A DNA stretch of 64,000 nt from Sepiola atlantica (taxonomy: Eukaryota; Mollusca; Cephalopoda; Sepiida; Sepiolidae): positions 1,798,001 to 1,862,000 of the forward strand of contig CAUVYP010000244.1 of the NCBI GenBank assembly GCA_963556195.1, given 5' to 3'. Within the stretch, counting starts at the first letter, position 1, and each line of letters starts with the position of its first letter. Made by a program: the position numbers and the translations under genes. Positions 37,141-50,528 of this stretch are shown here, piece by piece. Under the pieces are notes generated by a model. That model saw only the letters and a list, made by a program, of their open reading frames with translations. It did not search any database and was not told where the DNA came from.

Positions 37141-37698
37141 TTAGCGCGTTTTAAAGTTGATAACGCTTTTGTTTATAACTTCCACATTTATTCGAATTGT
37201 GCAACGAAACTTTGCAGACAGTCGCGGAAACACATGTTCTACTGAAGTACCAAGTTTCAGAAGTGCAGCTCTTGTACTGCCGGAGATATGTCGATACAAA
37301 CTGAATACGCAAAACATCAACAAAATTTAGCGCGTTTTAAAGTTGATATCGCTTTTGTTTATAACTTCCACATTTATTCGAATTGTGCAACGAAACTTTG
37401 CAGACAGTCTCGAATAGGCCTTTTCTACTGAAGTACCAAGTTTCAGAAGTGCAGCTCTTGTACTGCCGGAGATATGTCGATACAAACTGAATACGCAAAA
37501 CATCAACAAAATTTAGCGCGTTTTAAAGTTGATATCGCTTTTGTTTATAACTTACACATTTATTCGAATTGTGCAACGAAACTTTGCAGACAGTCGCGGA
37601 GACACATGTTCTACTGAAGTACCAAGTTTCAGAAGTGCAGCTCTTGTACTGCCGGAGATATGTCGATACAAACTGAATACGCAAAACATCAACAAAAT

Positions 37699-39186
37699 TA
37701 AGCGCGTTTTAAAGTTGATATCGCTTTTGTTTATATCTTCCACATTAATTCGAATTGTGCAACGAAACTTTGCAGACAGTCTCGAATAGGCCTCCTCGAC
37801 TGAAGTACCAAGTTTCAGAAGTGCAGCTCTTGTTACTGCCGGAGATATGTCGATACAAACTGAATACGCAAAACATCAACAAAATTTAGCGCGTTTTAAA
37901 GTTGATATCGCTTTTGTTTATAACTTCCACATTTTTCGTATTGTGCAACGAAACTTTGCAGACAGTCGCGGAGACACATTTTCTACTGAAGTACCAAGTT
38001 TCAGAAGTGCAGCTCTTGTACTGCCGGAGATATGTCGATACAAACTGAATACGCAAAACATCAACAAAATTTAGCGCGTTTTTAAGTTGATATCGCTTTT
38101 GTTTATAACTTCCACATTTATTCGAATTGTGCAACGAAACTTCGCAGACAGTCGCGGAGACACATTTTCTACTGAGGTACCAAGTCTCAGAAGTGCAGCT
38201 CTTGTACTGCCGGAGATATGTCGATACAAACTGAATACGCAAAACATCAACAAAATTTAGCGCGTTTTAAAGTTGATATCGCTTTTGTTTATAACTTCCA
38301 CATTTATTCGAATTGTGCCACGAAACTTTGCAGACAGTCGCGGAGGCACATTTTCTACTGAAGTACCAAGTTTCAGAAGTGCAGCTCTTGTACTGTCGGA
38401 GATATGTCGATAAAAACTGAATACGCAAAACATCAACAAAATTTAGCGCGTTTTAAAGTTGATATCGCTTTTGTTTATAACTTCCACATTTATTCGAATT
38501 CTGCAACGACCCTTTGCAGACAGTCGCGGAGCCACATTTTCTACTGAAGTACCAAGTTTCAGAAGTGCAACTCTTGTACTGCCGGAGATATGTCGATACA
38601 AACTGAATACGCAAAACATCAACAAAATTTAGCGCGTTTTAAAGTTGATATCGCTTTTGTTTATAACTTCCACGTTTATTCGAATTGTGCAACGAAACCT
38701 TGCAGACAGTCGCGGAGACACATGTTCTACTGAAGTACCAAGTCTCAGAAGTGCAGCTCTTGTACTGCCGGAGATATGTCGATACAAACTGAATACGCAA
38801 AACATCAACAAAATTTAGCGCGTTTTAAAGTTGATAACGCTTTTTTTTATAACTTCCACATTTATTCGAATTGTGCAACGAAACTTTGCAGACAGTCTCA
38901 AATAGGCCTTTTCTACTGAAGTACCAAGTTTCAGAAGTGCAGCTCTTGGACTGCCGGAGATATGTCGATACAAACTGAATACGCAAAACATCAACAAAAT
39001 TTAGCGCGTTTTAAAGTTGATATCGCTTTTGTTTATAACTTCCACATTTATTCGAATTGCGCCACGAAACTTTGCAGACAGTCGCGGAGACACATTTTCT
39101 ACTGAAGTACCAAGTTTCAGAAGTGCAGCTCTTGTACTGCCGGAGATATGTCGATACAAACTGAATACGCAAAACATCAACAAAAT
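37699..39186 (+). repeat. D-K block, version 3 (eight units)
   Basis: Same order as 34,168-35,654. The D unit is 187 bp owing to an extra T in 'cttgttactg'. The unit at 38,443 is the most altered of its kind ('attctgcaacgaccc'), and the unit at 38,815 has 'cttttttttat' for 'cttttgtttat'. Confidence 0.8.
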
Positions 39187-42100
39187 TTAGCGCGTTTTAA
39201 AGTTGATATCGCTTTTGTTTATAACTTCCACATTTATTCAGATTGTGCAACGAAACTTTGCAGACAGTCCTGAATAGGCCTCCTCTACTGAAGTACCAAG
39301 TTTCAGAAGTGCAGCTCTTGTACTGCCGGAGATATGTCGATACAAACTGAATACGCAAAACATCAACAAGATTTAGCGCGTTTTAAAGTTGATATCGCTT
39401 TTGTTTATAACTTCCACATTTTTCGTATTGTGCAACGAAACTTTGCACACAGTCGCGGAGACACATTTTCTACTGAAGTACCAAGTTTCAGAAGTGCAGC
39501 TCTTGTACTGCCGGAGACATGTCGATACAAACTGAATACGAAAAACATCAACAAAATTTAGCGCGTTTTAAAGTTGATATCGCTTTTGTTTATAACTTCC
39601 ACATTTATTCGAATTGTGCAACAAAACTTTGCAGACAGTCGCGGAGACACATGTCCTACTGAAGTACCAAGTTTCAGAAGTGCAGCTCTTGTACTGCCGG
39701 AGATATGTAGATACAAACTGAATACGCAAAACATCAACAAAATTTAGCGCGTTTTAAAGTTGATATCGCTTTTGTTTATAACTTCCACATTTATTCGAAT
39801 TGTGCAACGAAACTTTGCAGACAGTCTCGAATAGGCCTTTTCTACTGAAGTACCAATTTTCAGAAGTGCAGCTCTTGTACTGCCGGAGATATGTCGATAC
39901 AAACTGAATACGCAAAACATCAACAAAATTTAGCGCGTTTTAAAGTTGATATCGCTTTTGTTTATAACTTACACATTTATTCGAATTGTGCAACGAAACT
40001 TTGCAGACAGTCGCGGAGACACATGTTCTACTGAAGTACCAAGTTTCAGAAGTGCAGCTCTTGTACTGCCGGAGATATGTCGATACAAACTGAATACGCA
40101 AAACATCAACAAAATTTAGCGCGTTTTAAAGTTGATATCGCTTTTGTTAATAACTTCAACATTTATTCGAATTGTGCAACGAAACTTTGCAGACAGTCGC
40201 GGAGACACATTTTCTACTGAAGTATTTAGTTTCAGAAGTGCAGCTCTTGTACTGCCGGAGATATGTCGATACAAACTGAATACGCAAAACATCAACAAAA
40301 TTTAGCGCGTTTTAAAGTTGATATCGCTTTTGTTTATATTTTCCACATTAATTCGAATTGTGCAACGAAACTTTGCAGACAGTCTCGAATAGGCCTCCGC
40401 TACTGAAGTACCAAGTTTCAGAAGTGCAGCTCTTGTACTGCCGGAGATATGTCGATACAAACTGAATACGCAAAACATCAACAAAATTTAGCGCGTTTTA
40501 AAGTTGATATCGCTTTTGTTTATAACTTTCACATTTATTCGAATTGTGCAACGAAACTTTGCAGACAGTCTCAACTAGGCCTTTTCTGCTGAAGTACTAA
40601 GTTTCAGAAGTGCACCTCTTGTACTGTCGGAGATATGTCGATACAAACTGAATACGCAAAACATCAACAAAATTTAGCGCGTTTTAAAGTTGATATCGCT
40701 TTTGTTTATAACTTCCACATTTTTCGTATTGTGCAACGAAACTTTGCAGACAGTCGCGGAGTCACATTTTCTACTGAAGTACCAAGTTTCAGAAGTGCAG
40801 CTCTTGTACTGCCGGAGATATGTCGATACAAACTGAATACGCAAAACATCAACAAAATTTAGCGCGTTTTAAAGTTGATATCGCTTTTGTTTATAACTTC
40901 CACATTTATTCGGATTGTGCAACGAAACTTTGCAGACAGTCGCGGAAACACATTTTCTACTGAGGTACCAAGTCTCAGAAGTGCAGCTCTTGTACTGCCG
41001 GAGATATGTCGATACAAACTGAATACGCAAAACATCAACAAAATTTAGCGCGTTTTAAAGTTGATATCGCTTTTGTTTATAACTTCCACATTTATTCGAA
41101 TTGTGCCACGAAACTTTGCAGACAGTCGCGGAAACACATTTTCTACTGAAGTACCAAGTTTCAGAAGTGCAGCTCTTGTACTGCCGGAGATATGTCGATA
41201 CAAACTGAATACGCAAAACATCAACAAAATTTAGCGCGTTTTAAAGTTGATATCGCTTTTGTTTATAACTTCCACATTTATTCGAATTGTGCAACGAAAC
41301 TTTGCAGACAGTCGCGGAGCCACATTTTCTACTGAAGTACAAAGTTTCAGAAGTGCAACTCTTGTACTGCCGGAGATATGTCGATACAAACTGAATACGC
41401 AAAACATCAACAAAATTTAGCGCGTTTTAAAGTTGATATCGCTTTTGTTTATAACTTCCACGTTTATTCGAATTGTGCAACAAAACTTTGCAGACAGTCG
41501 CGGAGACACATGTTCTACTGAAGTACTAAGTCTCAGAAGTGCAGCTCTTGTACTGCCGGAGATATGTCGATACAAACTGAATACGCAAAACATCAACAAA
41601 ATTTAGCGCGTTTTAAAGTTGATATCGCTTTTGTTTATAACTTCCGCATTTATTCGAATTGTGCAACGAAACTTTGCGGACAGTCTCGAATAGGCCTTTT
41701 CTACTGAAGTACCAAGTTTCAGAAGTGCAGCTCTTGTATTTCCGGAGATATGTCGATACAAACTGAATACGCAAAACATCAACAAAATTTAGCGCGTTTT
41801 AAAGTTGATATCGCTTTTGTGTATAACTTCCACATTTATTCGAATTGTGCAACGAAACTTTGTAGACAGTCTCGAATAGGCCTTTTCTACTGACGTACCA
41901 AGTTTCAGAAGTGCAGCTCTTGTACTGCCGGAGATATTTCGATACAAACTGAATACGCAAAACATCAACAAAATTTAGCGCGTTTTAAAGTTGATATCGC
42001 TTTTGTTTATAACTTCCACATTTATTCGAATTGTGCAACGAAACTTTGCAGACAGTCGCGGAGACACATGTTCTACTGAAGTACCAAGTTTCAGAAGTGC

Positions 42101-42532
42101 AGCTCTTGTACTGCCGGAGATATGTCGATACAAACTGAATACGCAAAACATCAACAAAATTTAGCGCGTTTTAAAGTTGATATCGCTTTTGTTTATAACT
42201 TCCACGTTTATTCGAATTGTGCAACGAAACTTTGCAGACAGTCGCGGAGACACATGTTCTACTGACGTACCAAGTCTCAGAAGTGCAGCTCTTGTACTGC
42301 CGGAGATATGTCGATACAAACTGAATACGCAAAACATCAACAAAATTTAGCGCGTTTTAAAGTTGATATCGCTTTTGTTTATAACTTCCACATTTATTCG
42401 AATTGTGCCACGAAATTTTGCAGACAGTCGCGGAGCCACATGTTCTACTGAAGTACCAAGTTTCAGAAGTGCAGCTCTTGTACTGCCGGAGATATGTCGA
42501 TACAAACTGAATACGCAAAACATCAACAAAAT
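39187..42532 (+). repeat. Mixed run of 18 satellite units
   Basis: Units I (39,187), K (39,373), box 1, E, B, C-like, D, L, K, F, A-like, G, B, E, E, B, B, G/B. An I unit without H directly precedes a K unit, an order not seen elsewhere. The D-L-K-F stretch (40,302-41,044) matches 3,864-4,606 in order. I see no clean long match to another block, so this part looks older or more reshuffled. Confidence 0.7.
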
Positions 42533-43090
42533 TTAGCGCGTTTTAAAGTTGATATCGCTTTTGTTTATAACTTCCACATTTATTCGAATTGTGCAACAAC
42601 ACTTTGCAGACAGTCGCGGAGACACAAGTCCTACTGCAGTACCAAGTTTCAGAAGTGCAGCTCTTGTACTGCCGGAGATATGTCGATACAAACTGAATAC
42701 GCAAAACATCAACAAAATTTAGCGCGTTTTAAAGTTGATATCGCTTTTGTTTATAACTTCCACATTTATTCGAATTGTGCAACGAAACTTTGCAGACAGT
42801 CCTGAATAGGCCTCCTCTACTGAAGTACCAAGTTTCAGAAGTGCAGCTCTTGTACTGCCGGAGATATGTCGATACAAACTGAATACGCAAAACATCAACA
42901 AGATTTAGCGCGTTTCAAAGTTGATTTCGCTTTTGTTTATAACTTCCACATTTATTCGAATTGTGCCACGAAACTTTGCAGACAGTCGCGGAGACACATT
43001 TTCTACTGAAGTACCAAGTTTCAGAAGTGCAGCTCTTGTACTGCCGGAGACATGTCGATACAAACTGAATACGCAAAACATCACCAAAAT
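42533..43090 (+). repeat. H-I-J signature trimer, copy 4
   Basis: The order and diagnostic bases are intact. The J unit has private changes 'gtttcaaag' and 'gatttcgc'. It is followed by one box-1 unit and then the L-K-F run at 43,277. Confidence 0.85.
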
Positions 43091-43876
43091 TTAGCGCGTT
43101 TTAAAGTTGATATCGCTTTTGTTTATAACTTCCACATTTATTCGAATTGTGCAACGAAACTTTGCAGACAGTCGCGGAGACACATTTACTACTGAAGTAA
43201 TAAGTTTCAGAAGTGCAGCTCTTGTACTGCCGGAGATATGTCGATACAAACTGAATACGCAAAACATCAACAAAATTTAGCGCGTTTTAAAGTTGATATC
43301 GCTTTTGTTTATAACTTCCACATTTATTCGAATTGTGCAACGAAACTTTGCAGACAGTCTCAACTAGGCCTTTTCTGCTGAAGTACCAAGTTTCAGAAGT
43401 GCACCTCTTGTACTGTCGGAGATATGTCGATACAAACTGAATACGCAAAACATCAACAAAATTTAGCGCGTTTTAAAGTTGATATCGCTTTTGTTTATAA
43501 CTTCCACATTTTTCGTATTGTGCAACGAAACTTTGCAGACAGTCGCGGAGACACATTTTCTACTGAAGTACCAAGTTTCAGAAGTGCAGCTCTTGTACTG
43601 CCGGAGATATGTCGATACAAACTGAATACGCAAAACATCAACAAAATTTAGCGCGTTTTAAAGTTGATATCGCTTTTGTTTATAACTTCCACATTTATTC
43701 GAATTGTGCAACGAAACTTTGCAGACAGTCGCGGAAACACATTTTCTACTGAGGTACCAAGTCTCAGAAGTGCAGCTCTTGTACTGCCGGAGATATGTCG
43801 ATACAAACTGAATACGCAAAACATCAACAAAATTTAGCGCGTTTTAAAGTTGATATCGCTTTTGTTTATAACTTCC

Positions 43877-46800
43877 ACATTTATTCGAATTGTGCCACGA
43901 AACTTTGCAGACAGTCGCGGAGACACATTTTCTACTGAAGTACCAAGTTTCAGAAGTGCAGCTCTTGTACTGCCGGAGATATGTCGATACAAACTGAATA
44001 CGCAAAACATCAACAAAATTTAGCGCGTTTTAAAGTTGATATCGCTTTTGTTTATAACTTCCACATTTATTCGAATTGTGCAACGAAACTTTGCAGACAG
44101 TCGCGGAGCCACATTTTCTACTGAAGTACCAAGTTTCAGAAGTGCAACTCTTGTACTGCTGGAGATATGTCGATACAAAATGAATACGCAAAACATCAAC
44201 AAAATTTAGCGCGTTTTAAAGTTGATATCGCTTTTGTTTATAACTTCCACGTTTATTCGAATTGTGCAACGAAACTTTGCAGACAGTCGCGGAGACACAT
44301 GTTCTACTGAAGTACCAAGTCTCAGAAGTGCAGCTCTTGCACTGCCGGAGATATGTCGATACAAACTGAATACGCAAAACATCAACAAAATTTAGCGCGT
44401 TTTAAAGTTGATATCGCTTTTGTTTATAACTTCCACATTTATTCGAATTGTGCAACGAAACTTTGTAGACAGTCGCGGAGACACATTTTCTACTGAAGTA
44501 TTTAGTTTCAGAAGTGCAGCTCTTGTACTGCCGGAGATATGTCGATACAAACTGAATACGCAAAACATCACCAAAATTTAGCGCGTTTTAAAGTTGATAT
44601 CGCTTTTGTTTATAACTTCCACATTTATTCGAATTGTGCAACGAAACTTTGTAGACAGTCGCGGAGACACATTTTCTACTGAAGTATTTAGTTTCAGAAG
44701 TGCAGCTCTTGTACTGCCGGAGATATGTCGATACAAACTGAATACGCAAAACATCAACAAAATTTAGCGCGTTTTAAAGTTGATATCGCTTTTGTTTATA
44801 ACTTCCACATTTATTCGAATTGTGCAACGAAACTTTGTAGACAGTCGCGGAGACACATTTTCTACTGAAGTATTTAGTTTCAGAAGTGCAGCTCTTGCAC
44901 TGCCGGAGATATGTCGATACAAACTGAATACGCAAAACATCAACAAAATTTAGCGCGTTTTAAAGTTGATATCGCTTTTGTTTATAACTTCCACATTTAT
45001 TCGAATTGTGCAACGAAACTTTGTAGACAGTCGCGGAGACACATTTTCTACTGAAGTATTTAGTTTCAGAAGTGCAGCTCTTGTACTGCCGGAGATATGT
45101 CGATACAAACTGAATACGCAAAACATCAACAAAATTAAGCGCGTTTTAAAGTTGATATCGCTTTTGTTTATATCTTCCACATTAATTCGAATTGTGCAAC
45201 GAAACTTTGCAGACAGTCTCGAATAGGCCTCCTCTACTGAAGTACCAAGTTTCAGAAGTGCAGCTCTTGCACTGCCGGAGATATGTCGATACAAACTGAA
45301 TACGCAAAACATCAACAAAATTTAGCGCGTTTTAAAGTTGATATCGCTTTTGTTTATAACTTCCACATTTATTCGAATTGTGCCACGAAACTTTGCAGAC
45401 AGTCGCGGAGCCACATTTTCTACTGAAGTACCAAGTTTCAGAAGTGCAGCTCTTGTACTGCCGGAGATATGTCGATACCAACTTAATACGCAAAACATCA
45501 ACAAAATTTAGCGCGTTTTAAAGTTGATATCGCTTTTGTTTATAACTTCCACATTTATTCGAATTGTGCAACGAAACTTTGTAGACAGTCGCGGAGACAC
45601 ATTTTCTACTGAAGTATTTAGTTTCAGAAGTGCAGCTCTTGTACTGCCGGAGATATGTCGATAAAAACTGAATACGCAAAACATCAACAAAATTTAGCGC
45701 GTTTTAAAGTTGATATCGCTTTTGTTTATAACTTCCACATTTATTCGAATTGTGCAACGAAACTTTGTAGACAGTCGCGGAGACACATTTTCTACTGAAG
45801 TATTTAGTTTCAGAAGTGCAGCTCTTGTACTGCCGGAGATATGTCGATACAAACTGAATACGCAAAACATCAACAAAATTTAGCGCGTTTTAAAGTTGAT
45901 ATCGCTTTTGTTTATATCTTCCACATTAATTCGAATTGTGCAACGAAACTTTGCAGACAGTCTCGAATAGGCCTCCTCTACTGAAGTACCAAGTTTCAGA
46001 AGTGCAGCTCTTGCACTGCCGGAGATATGTCGATACAAACTGAATACGCAAAACATCAACAAAATTTAGCGCGTTTTAAAGTTGATATCGCTTTTGTTTA
46101 TAACTTCCACATTTATTCGAATTGTGCCACGAAACTTTGCAGACAGTCGCGGAGCCACATTTTCTACTGTAGTACCAAGTTTCAGAAGTGCAGCTCTTGT
46201 ACTGCCGGAGATATGTCGATACCAACTTAATACGCAAAACATCAACAAAATTTAGCGCGTTTTAAAGTTGATATCGCTTTTGTTTATAACTTCCACATTT
46301 ATTCGAATTGTTACACAACACTTTGCAGACAGTCGCGGAGACACAAGTCCTACTGCAGTACCAAGTTTCAGAAGTGCAGCTCTTGTACTGCCGGAGATAT
46401 GTCGATACAAACTGAATACGCAAAACATCAACAAAATTTAGCGCGTTTTAAAGTTGATATCGCTTTTGTTTATAACTTCCACATTTATTCGAATTGTGCA
46501 ACGAAACTTTGCAGACAGTCCTGAATTGGCCTCCTCTACTGAAGTACCAAGTTTCAGAAGTGCAGCTCTTGTACTGCCGGAGATATGTCGATACAAACTG
46601 AATACGCAAAACATCAACAAGATTTAGCGCGTTTTAAAGTTGATATCGCTTTTGTTTATAACTTCCACATTTATTCGAATTGTGCCACGAAACTTTGCAG
46701 ACAGTCGCGGAGACACATTTTCTACTGAAGTACCAAGTTTCAGAAGTGCAGCTCTTGTACTGCCGGAGACATGTCGATACAAACTTAATACGCAAAACAT

Positions 46801-47925
46801 CACCAAAATTTAGCGCGTTTTAAAGTTGATATCGCTTTTGTTTATAACTTCCACATTTATTCGAATTGTGCAACGAAACTTTGCAGACAGTCGCGGAGAC
46901 ACATGTTCTACTGAAGTACCAAGTTACAGAAGTGCAGCTCTTGTACTGCCGGAGATATGTCGATACAAACTGAATACGCAAAACATCAACAAAATTTAGC
47001 GCGTTTTAAAGTTGATATCGCTTTTGTTTATAACTTCCACATTTATTCGAATTGTGCAACGAAACTTTGCAGACAGTCTCGAATAGGCCTTTTCTACTGA
47101 AGTACCAAGTTTCAGAAGTGCAGCTCTTGTACTGCCGGAGATATGTCGATACAAACTGAATACGCAAAACATCAACAAAATTTAGCGCGTTTTAAAGTTG
47201 ATATCGCTTTTGTTTATAACTTCAACATTTATTCGAATTGTGCAACGAAACTTTGCAGACAGTCGCGGAGACACATGTTCTACTGAAGTACCAAGTTTCA
47301 GAAGTGCAGCTCTTGTACTGCCGGAGATATGTCGATACAAACTGAATACGCAAAACATCAACAAAATTTAGCGCGTTTTAAAGTTGATATCGCTTTTGTT
47401 AATAACTTCTACATTTATTCGAATTGTGCAACGAAACTTTGCAGACAGTCGCGGAGACACATGTTCTACTGAAGTACCAAGTTTCAGAAGTGCAACTCTT
47501 GTACTGCCGGAGATATGTCGATACAAACTGAATACGCAAAACATCAACAAAATTTAGCGCGTTTTAAAGTTGATATCGCTTTTGTTTATAACTTCCACAT
47601 TTATTCGAATTGTGCAACGAAACTTTGCAGACAGTCGCGGAGACACATGTTCTACTGAAGTACCAAGTTTCAGAAGTGCAGCTCTTGTACTGCCGGAGAT
47701 ATGTCGATACAAACTGAATACGCAAAACATCAACAAAATTTAGCGCGTTTTAAAGTTGATATCGCTTTTGTTTATAACTTCCACATTTATTCGAATTGTG
47801 CAACGAAACTTTGTAGACAGTCGCGGAGACACATTTTCTACTGAAGTACCAAGTTTCAGAAGTGCAGCTCTTGTACTGCCGGAGATATGTCTATACAAAC
47901 TGAATACGCAAAACATGAACAAAAT
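43877..47925 (+). repeat. Right copy of the 44-kb-spaced segment
   Basis: This is the counterpart of 1-3,863, with the same order of unit types plus one extra C unit (44,392-44,577) in the run of C units. That extra unit ends with 'atcacc', a J-type change. The unit at 44,950 runs into a D unit beginning 'attaagcg' rather than 'tttagcg'. Past 47,925 the two copies part: the left one continues D-L-K and the right one D-G-x-M-N. Confidence 0.85.
46252..46809 (+). repeat. H-I-J signature trimer, copy 5
   Basis: The H unit has 'attgttacacaac' and the I unit 'ctgaattggcc', the latter shared with copy 6. It opens the 14-unit H-to-N block of the right-hand domain. Confidence 0.85.
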
Positions 47926-48483
47926 TTAGCGCGTTTTAAAGTTGATATCGCTTTTGTTTATATCTTCCACATTAATTCGAATTGTGCAACGAAACTTTGC
48001 AGACAGTCTCGAATAGGCCTCCTCTACTGAAGTACCAAGTTTCAGAAGTGCAGCTCTTGCACTGCCGGAGATATGTCGATACAAACTGAATACGCAAAAC
48101 ATCAACAAAATTTAGCGCGTTTTAAAGTTGATATCGCTTTTGTTTATAACTTCCACATTTATTCGAATTGTGCCACGAAACTTTGCAGACAGTCGCGGAG
48201 CCACATTTTCTACTGAAGTACCAAGTTTCAGAAGTGCAGCTCTTGTACTGCCGGAGATATGTCGATACCAACTTAATACGCAAAACATCAACAAAATTTA
48301 GCGCGTTTTAAAGTTGATATCGCTTTTGTTTATAACTTCCACATTAATTCGAATTGTGCAACGAAACTTTGCAGACAGTCGCGGAGACACATTTTCTACT
48401 GAAGTACCAAGTCTCAGAAGTGCAGCTCTTGTACTGCCGGAGATATGTCGATACAAACTGAATACGCAAAACATCAACAAAAT

Positions 48484-48855
48484 TTAGCGCGTTTTAAAGT
48501 TGATATCGCTTTTGTTTATAACTTTCACATTTATTCGAATTGTGCAACGAAACTTTGCAGACAGTCTCAAATAGGCCTTTTCTGCTGAAGTACCAAGTTT
48601 CAGAAGTGCACCTCTTGTACTGCCGGAGATATGTCGATACAAACTGAATACGCAAATCATCAACAAAATTTAGCGCGTTTTAAAGTTGATATCGCTTTTG
48701 TTTATAACTTCCACATTTTTTCGCATTGTGCAACGAAACTTTGCAGACAGTCGCGGAGACACATTTTCTACTGAAGTACCAAGTTTCAGAAGTGCAGCTC
48801 TTGTACTGCCGGAGATATGTCGATACAAACTGAATACGCAAAACATCAACAAAAT
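48484..48855 (+). repeat. M-N linked unit pair (type example)
   Basis: M resembles L ('ctgctgaag', 'gcacctcttg') but has 'caaatagg'. N resembles K but has 'ttttttcgcattg' and the full 186 bp. M units start at 48,484, 51,459, 53,319, 54,063, 58,528 and 61,690, each directly followed by an N-type unit. They occur only in the right part of the window and look like the counterparts of L-K. Confidence 0.8.
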
Positions 48856-49227
48856 TTAGCGCGTTTTAAAGTTGATATCGCTTTTGTTTATAACTTCCAC
48901 ATTTTTTCGCATTGTGCAACGAAACTTTGCAGACAGTCGCGGAGACACATTTTCTACTGAAGTACCAAGTTTCAGAAGTGCAGCTCTTGTACTGCCGGAG
49001 ATATGTCGATACAAACTGAATACGCAAAACATCAACAAAATTTAGCGCGTTTTAAAGTTGATATCGCTTTTGTTTATATCTTCCACATTAATTCGAATTG
49101 TGCAACGAAACTTTGCAGACAGTCTCGAATAGGCCTCCTCTACTGAAGTACCAAGTTTCAGAAGTGCAGCTCTTGCACTGCCGGAGATATGTCGATACAA
49201 ACTGAATACGCAAAACATCAACAAAAT

Positions 49228-49412
49228 TTAGCGCGTTTTAAAGTTGATGTCGCTTTTGTTTATAACTTCCACATTTATTCGAATTGTGCCACGAACTTTG
49301 CAGACAGTCGCGGAGCCACATTTTCTACTGTAGTACCAAGTTTCAGAAGTGCAGCTCTTGTACTGCCGGAGATATGTCGATACCAACTTAATACGCAAAA
49401 CATCAACAAAAT
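49228..49412 (+). repeat. G unit with private 1-bp deletion
   Basis: 'cacgaactttg' replaces 'cacgaaactttg', giving 185 bp. The deletion occurs once in the array. The unit also has 'gatgtcgc' and 'ctgtagtacc', the latter shared with the G unit at 46,066. Confidence 0.7.
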
Positions 49413-49970
49413 TTAGCGCGTTTTAAAGTTGATATCGCTTTTGTTTATAACTTCCACATTTATTCGAATTGTTCAACAACACTTTGCAGACAGTCGCGGA
49501 GACACAAGTCCTACTGCAGTACCAAGTTTCAGAAGTGCAGCTCTTGTACTGCCGGAGATATGTCGATACAAACTGAATACGCAAAACATCAACAAAATTT
49601 AGCGCGTTTTAAAGTTGATATCGCTTTTGTTTATAACTTCCACATTTATTCGAATTGTGCAACGAAACTTTGCAGACAGTCCTGAATTGGCCTCCTCTAC
49701 TGAAGTACCAAGTTTCAGAAGTGCAGCTCTTGTACTGCCGGAGATATGTCGATACAAACTGAATACGCAAAACATCAACAAAATTTAGCGCGTTTTAAAG
49801 TTGATATCGCTTTTGTTTATAACTTCCACATTTATTCGAATTGTGCCACGAAACTTTGCAGACAGTCGCGGAGACACATTTTCTACTGAAGTACCAAGTT
49901 TCAGAAGTGCACCTCTTGTACTGCCGGAGACATGTCGATACAAACTGAATACGCAAAACATCACCAAAAT
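49413..49970 (+). repeat. H-I-J signature trimer, copy 6
   Basis: It shares 'ctgaattggcc' in the I unit with copy 5 and has 'ttgttcaacaac' in H. The J unit has 'gcacctcttg', seen elsewhere in L and M units, which suggests a short conversion tract. Confidence 0.8.
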
Positions 49971-50342
49971 TTAGCGCGTTTTAAAGTTGATATCGCTTTT
50001 GTTTATAACTTCCACATTTATTCGAATTGTGCAACGAAACTTTGCAGACAGTCGCGGAGACACATTTTCTACTGAAGTACCAAGTTTCAGAAGTGCAGCT
50101 CTTGTACTGCCGGAGATATGTCGATACAAACTGAATACGCAAAACATCAACAAAATTTAGCGCGTTTTAAAGTTGATATCGCTTTTGTTTATAACTTCCA
50201 CATTTATTCGAATTGTGCAACGAAACTTTGCAGACAGTCTCGAATAGGCCTTTTCTACTGAAGTACCAAGTTTCAGAAGTGCAGCTCTTGTACTGCCGGA
50301 GATATGTCGATACAAACTGAATACGCAAAACATCAACAAAAT

Positions 50343-50528
50343 TTAGCGCGTTTTAAAGTTGATATCGCTTTTGTTTATAACTTCAACATTTATTCGAATT
50401 GTGCAACGAAACTTTGCAGACAGTCGCGGAGACACATGTTCTACTGAAGTACCAAGTTTCAGAAGTGCAACTCTTGTACTGCCGGAGATATGTCGATACA
50501 AACTGAATACGCAAAACATCAACAAAAT
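50343..50528 (+). repeat. Chimeric unit, B start and Brv end
   Basis: The left part has 'cttcaacatt', as in the B unit at 47,182. The right part has 'gcaactcttg', as in Brv at 47,368. The crossover between about 50,390 and 50,468 removed one unit. Confidence 0.7.

Larger units (their letters stand above)
46252..48855 (+). repeat. 14-unit H-to-N block, copy 1 (2,604 bp)
   Basis: H-I-J-B-E-B-Brv-B-C-D-G-x-M-N, where x has 'cattaattcg' with 'agtctcag'. The same order is found at 56,295-58,899, and shortened forms at 49,413-51,830 and 51,831-53,690. It is followed by a second N unit (48,856), then D and G before the next H. Confidence 0.85.
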
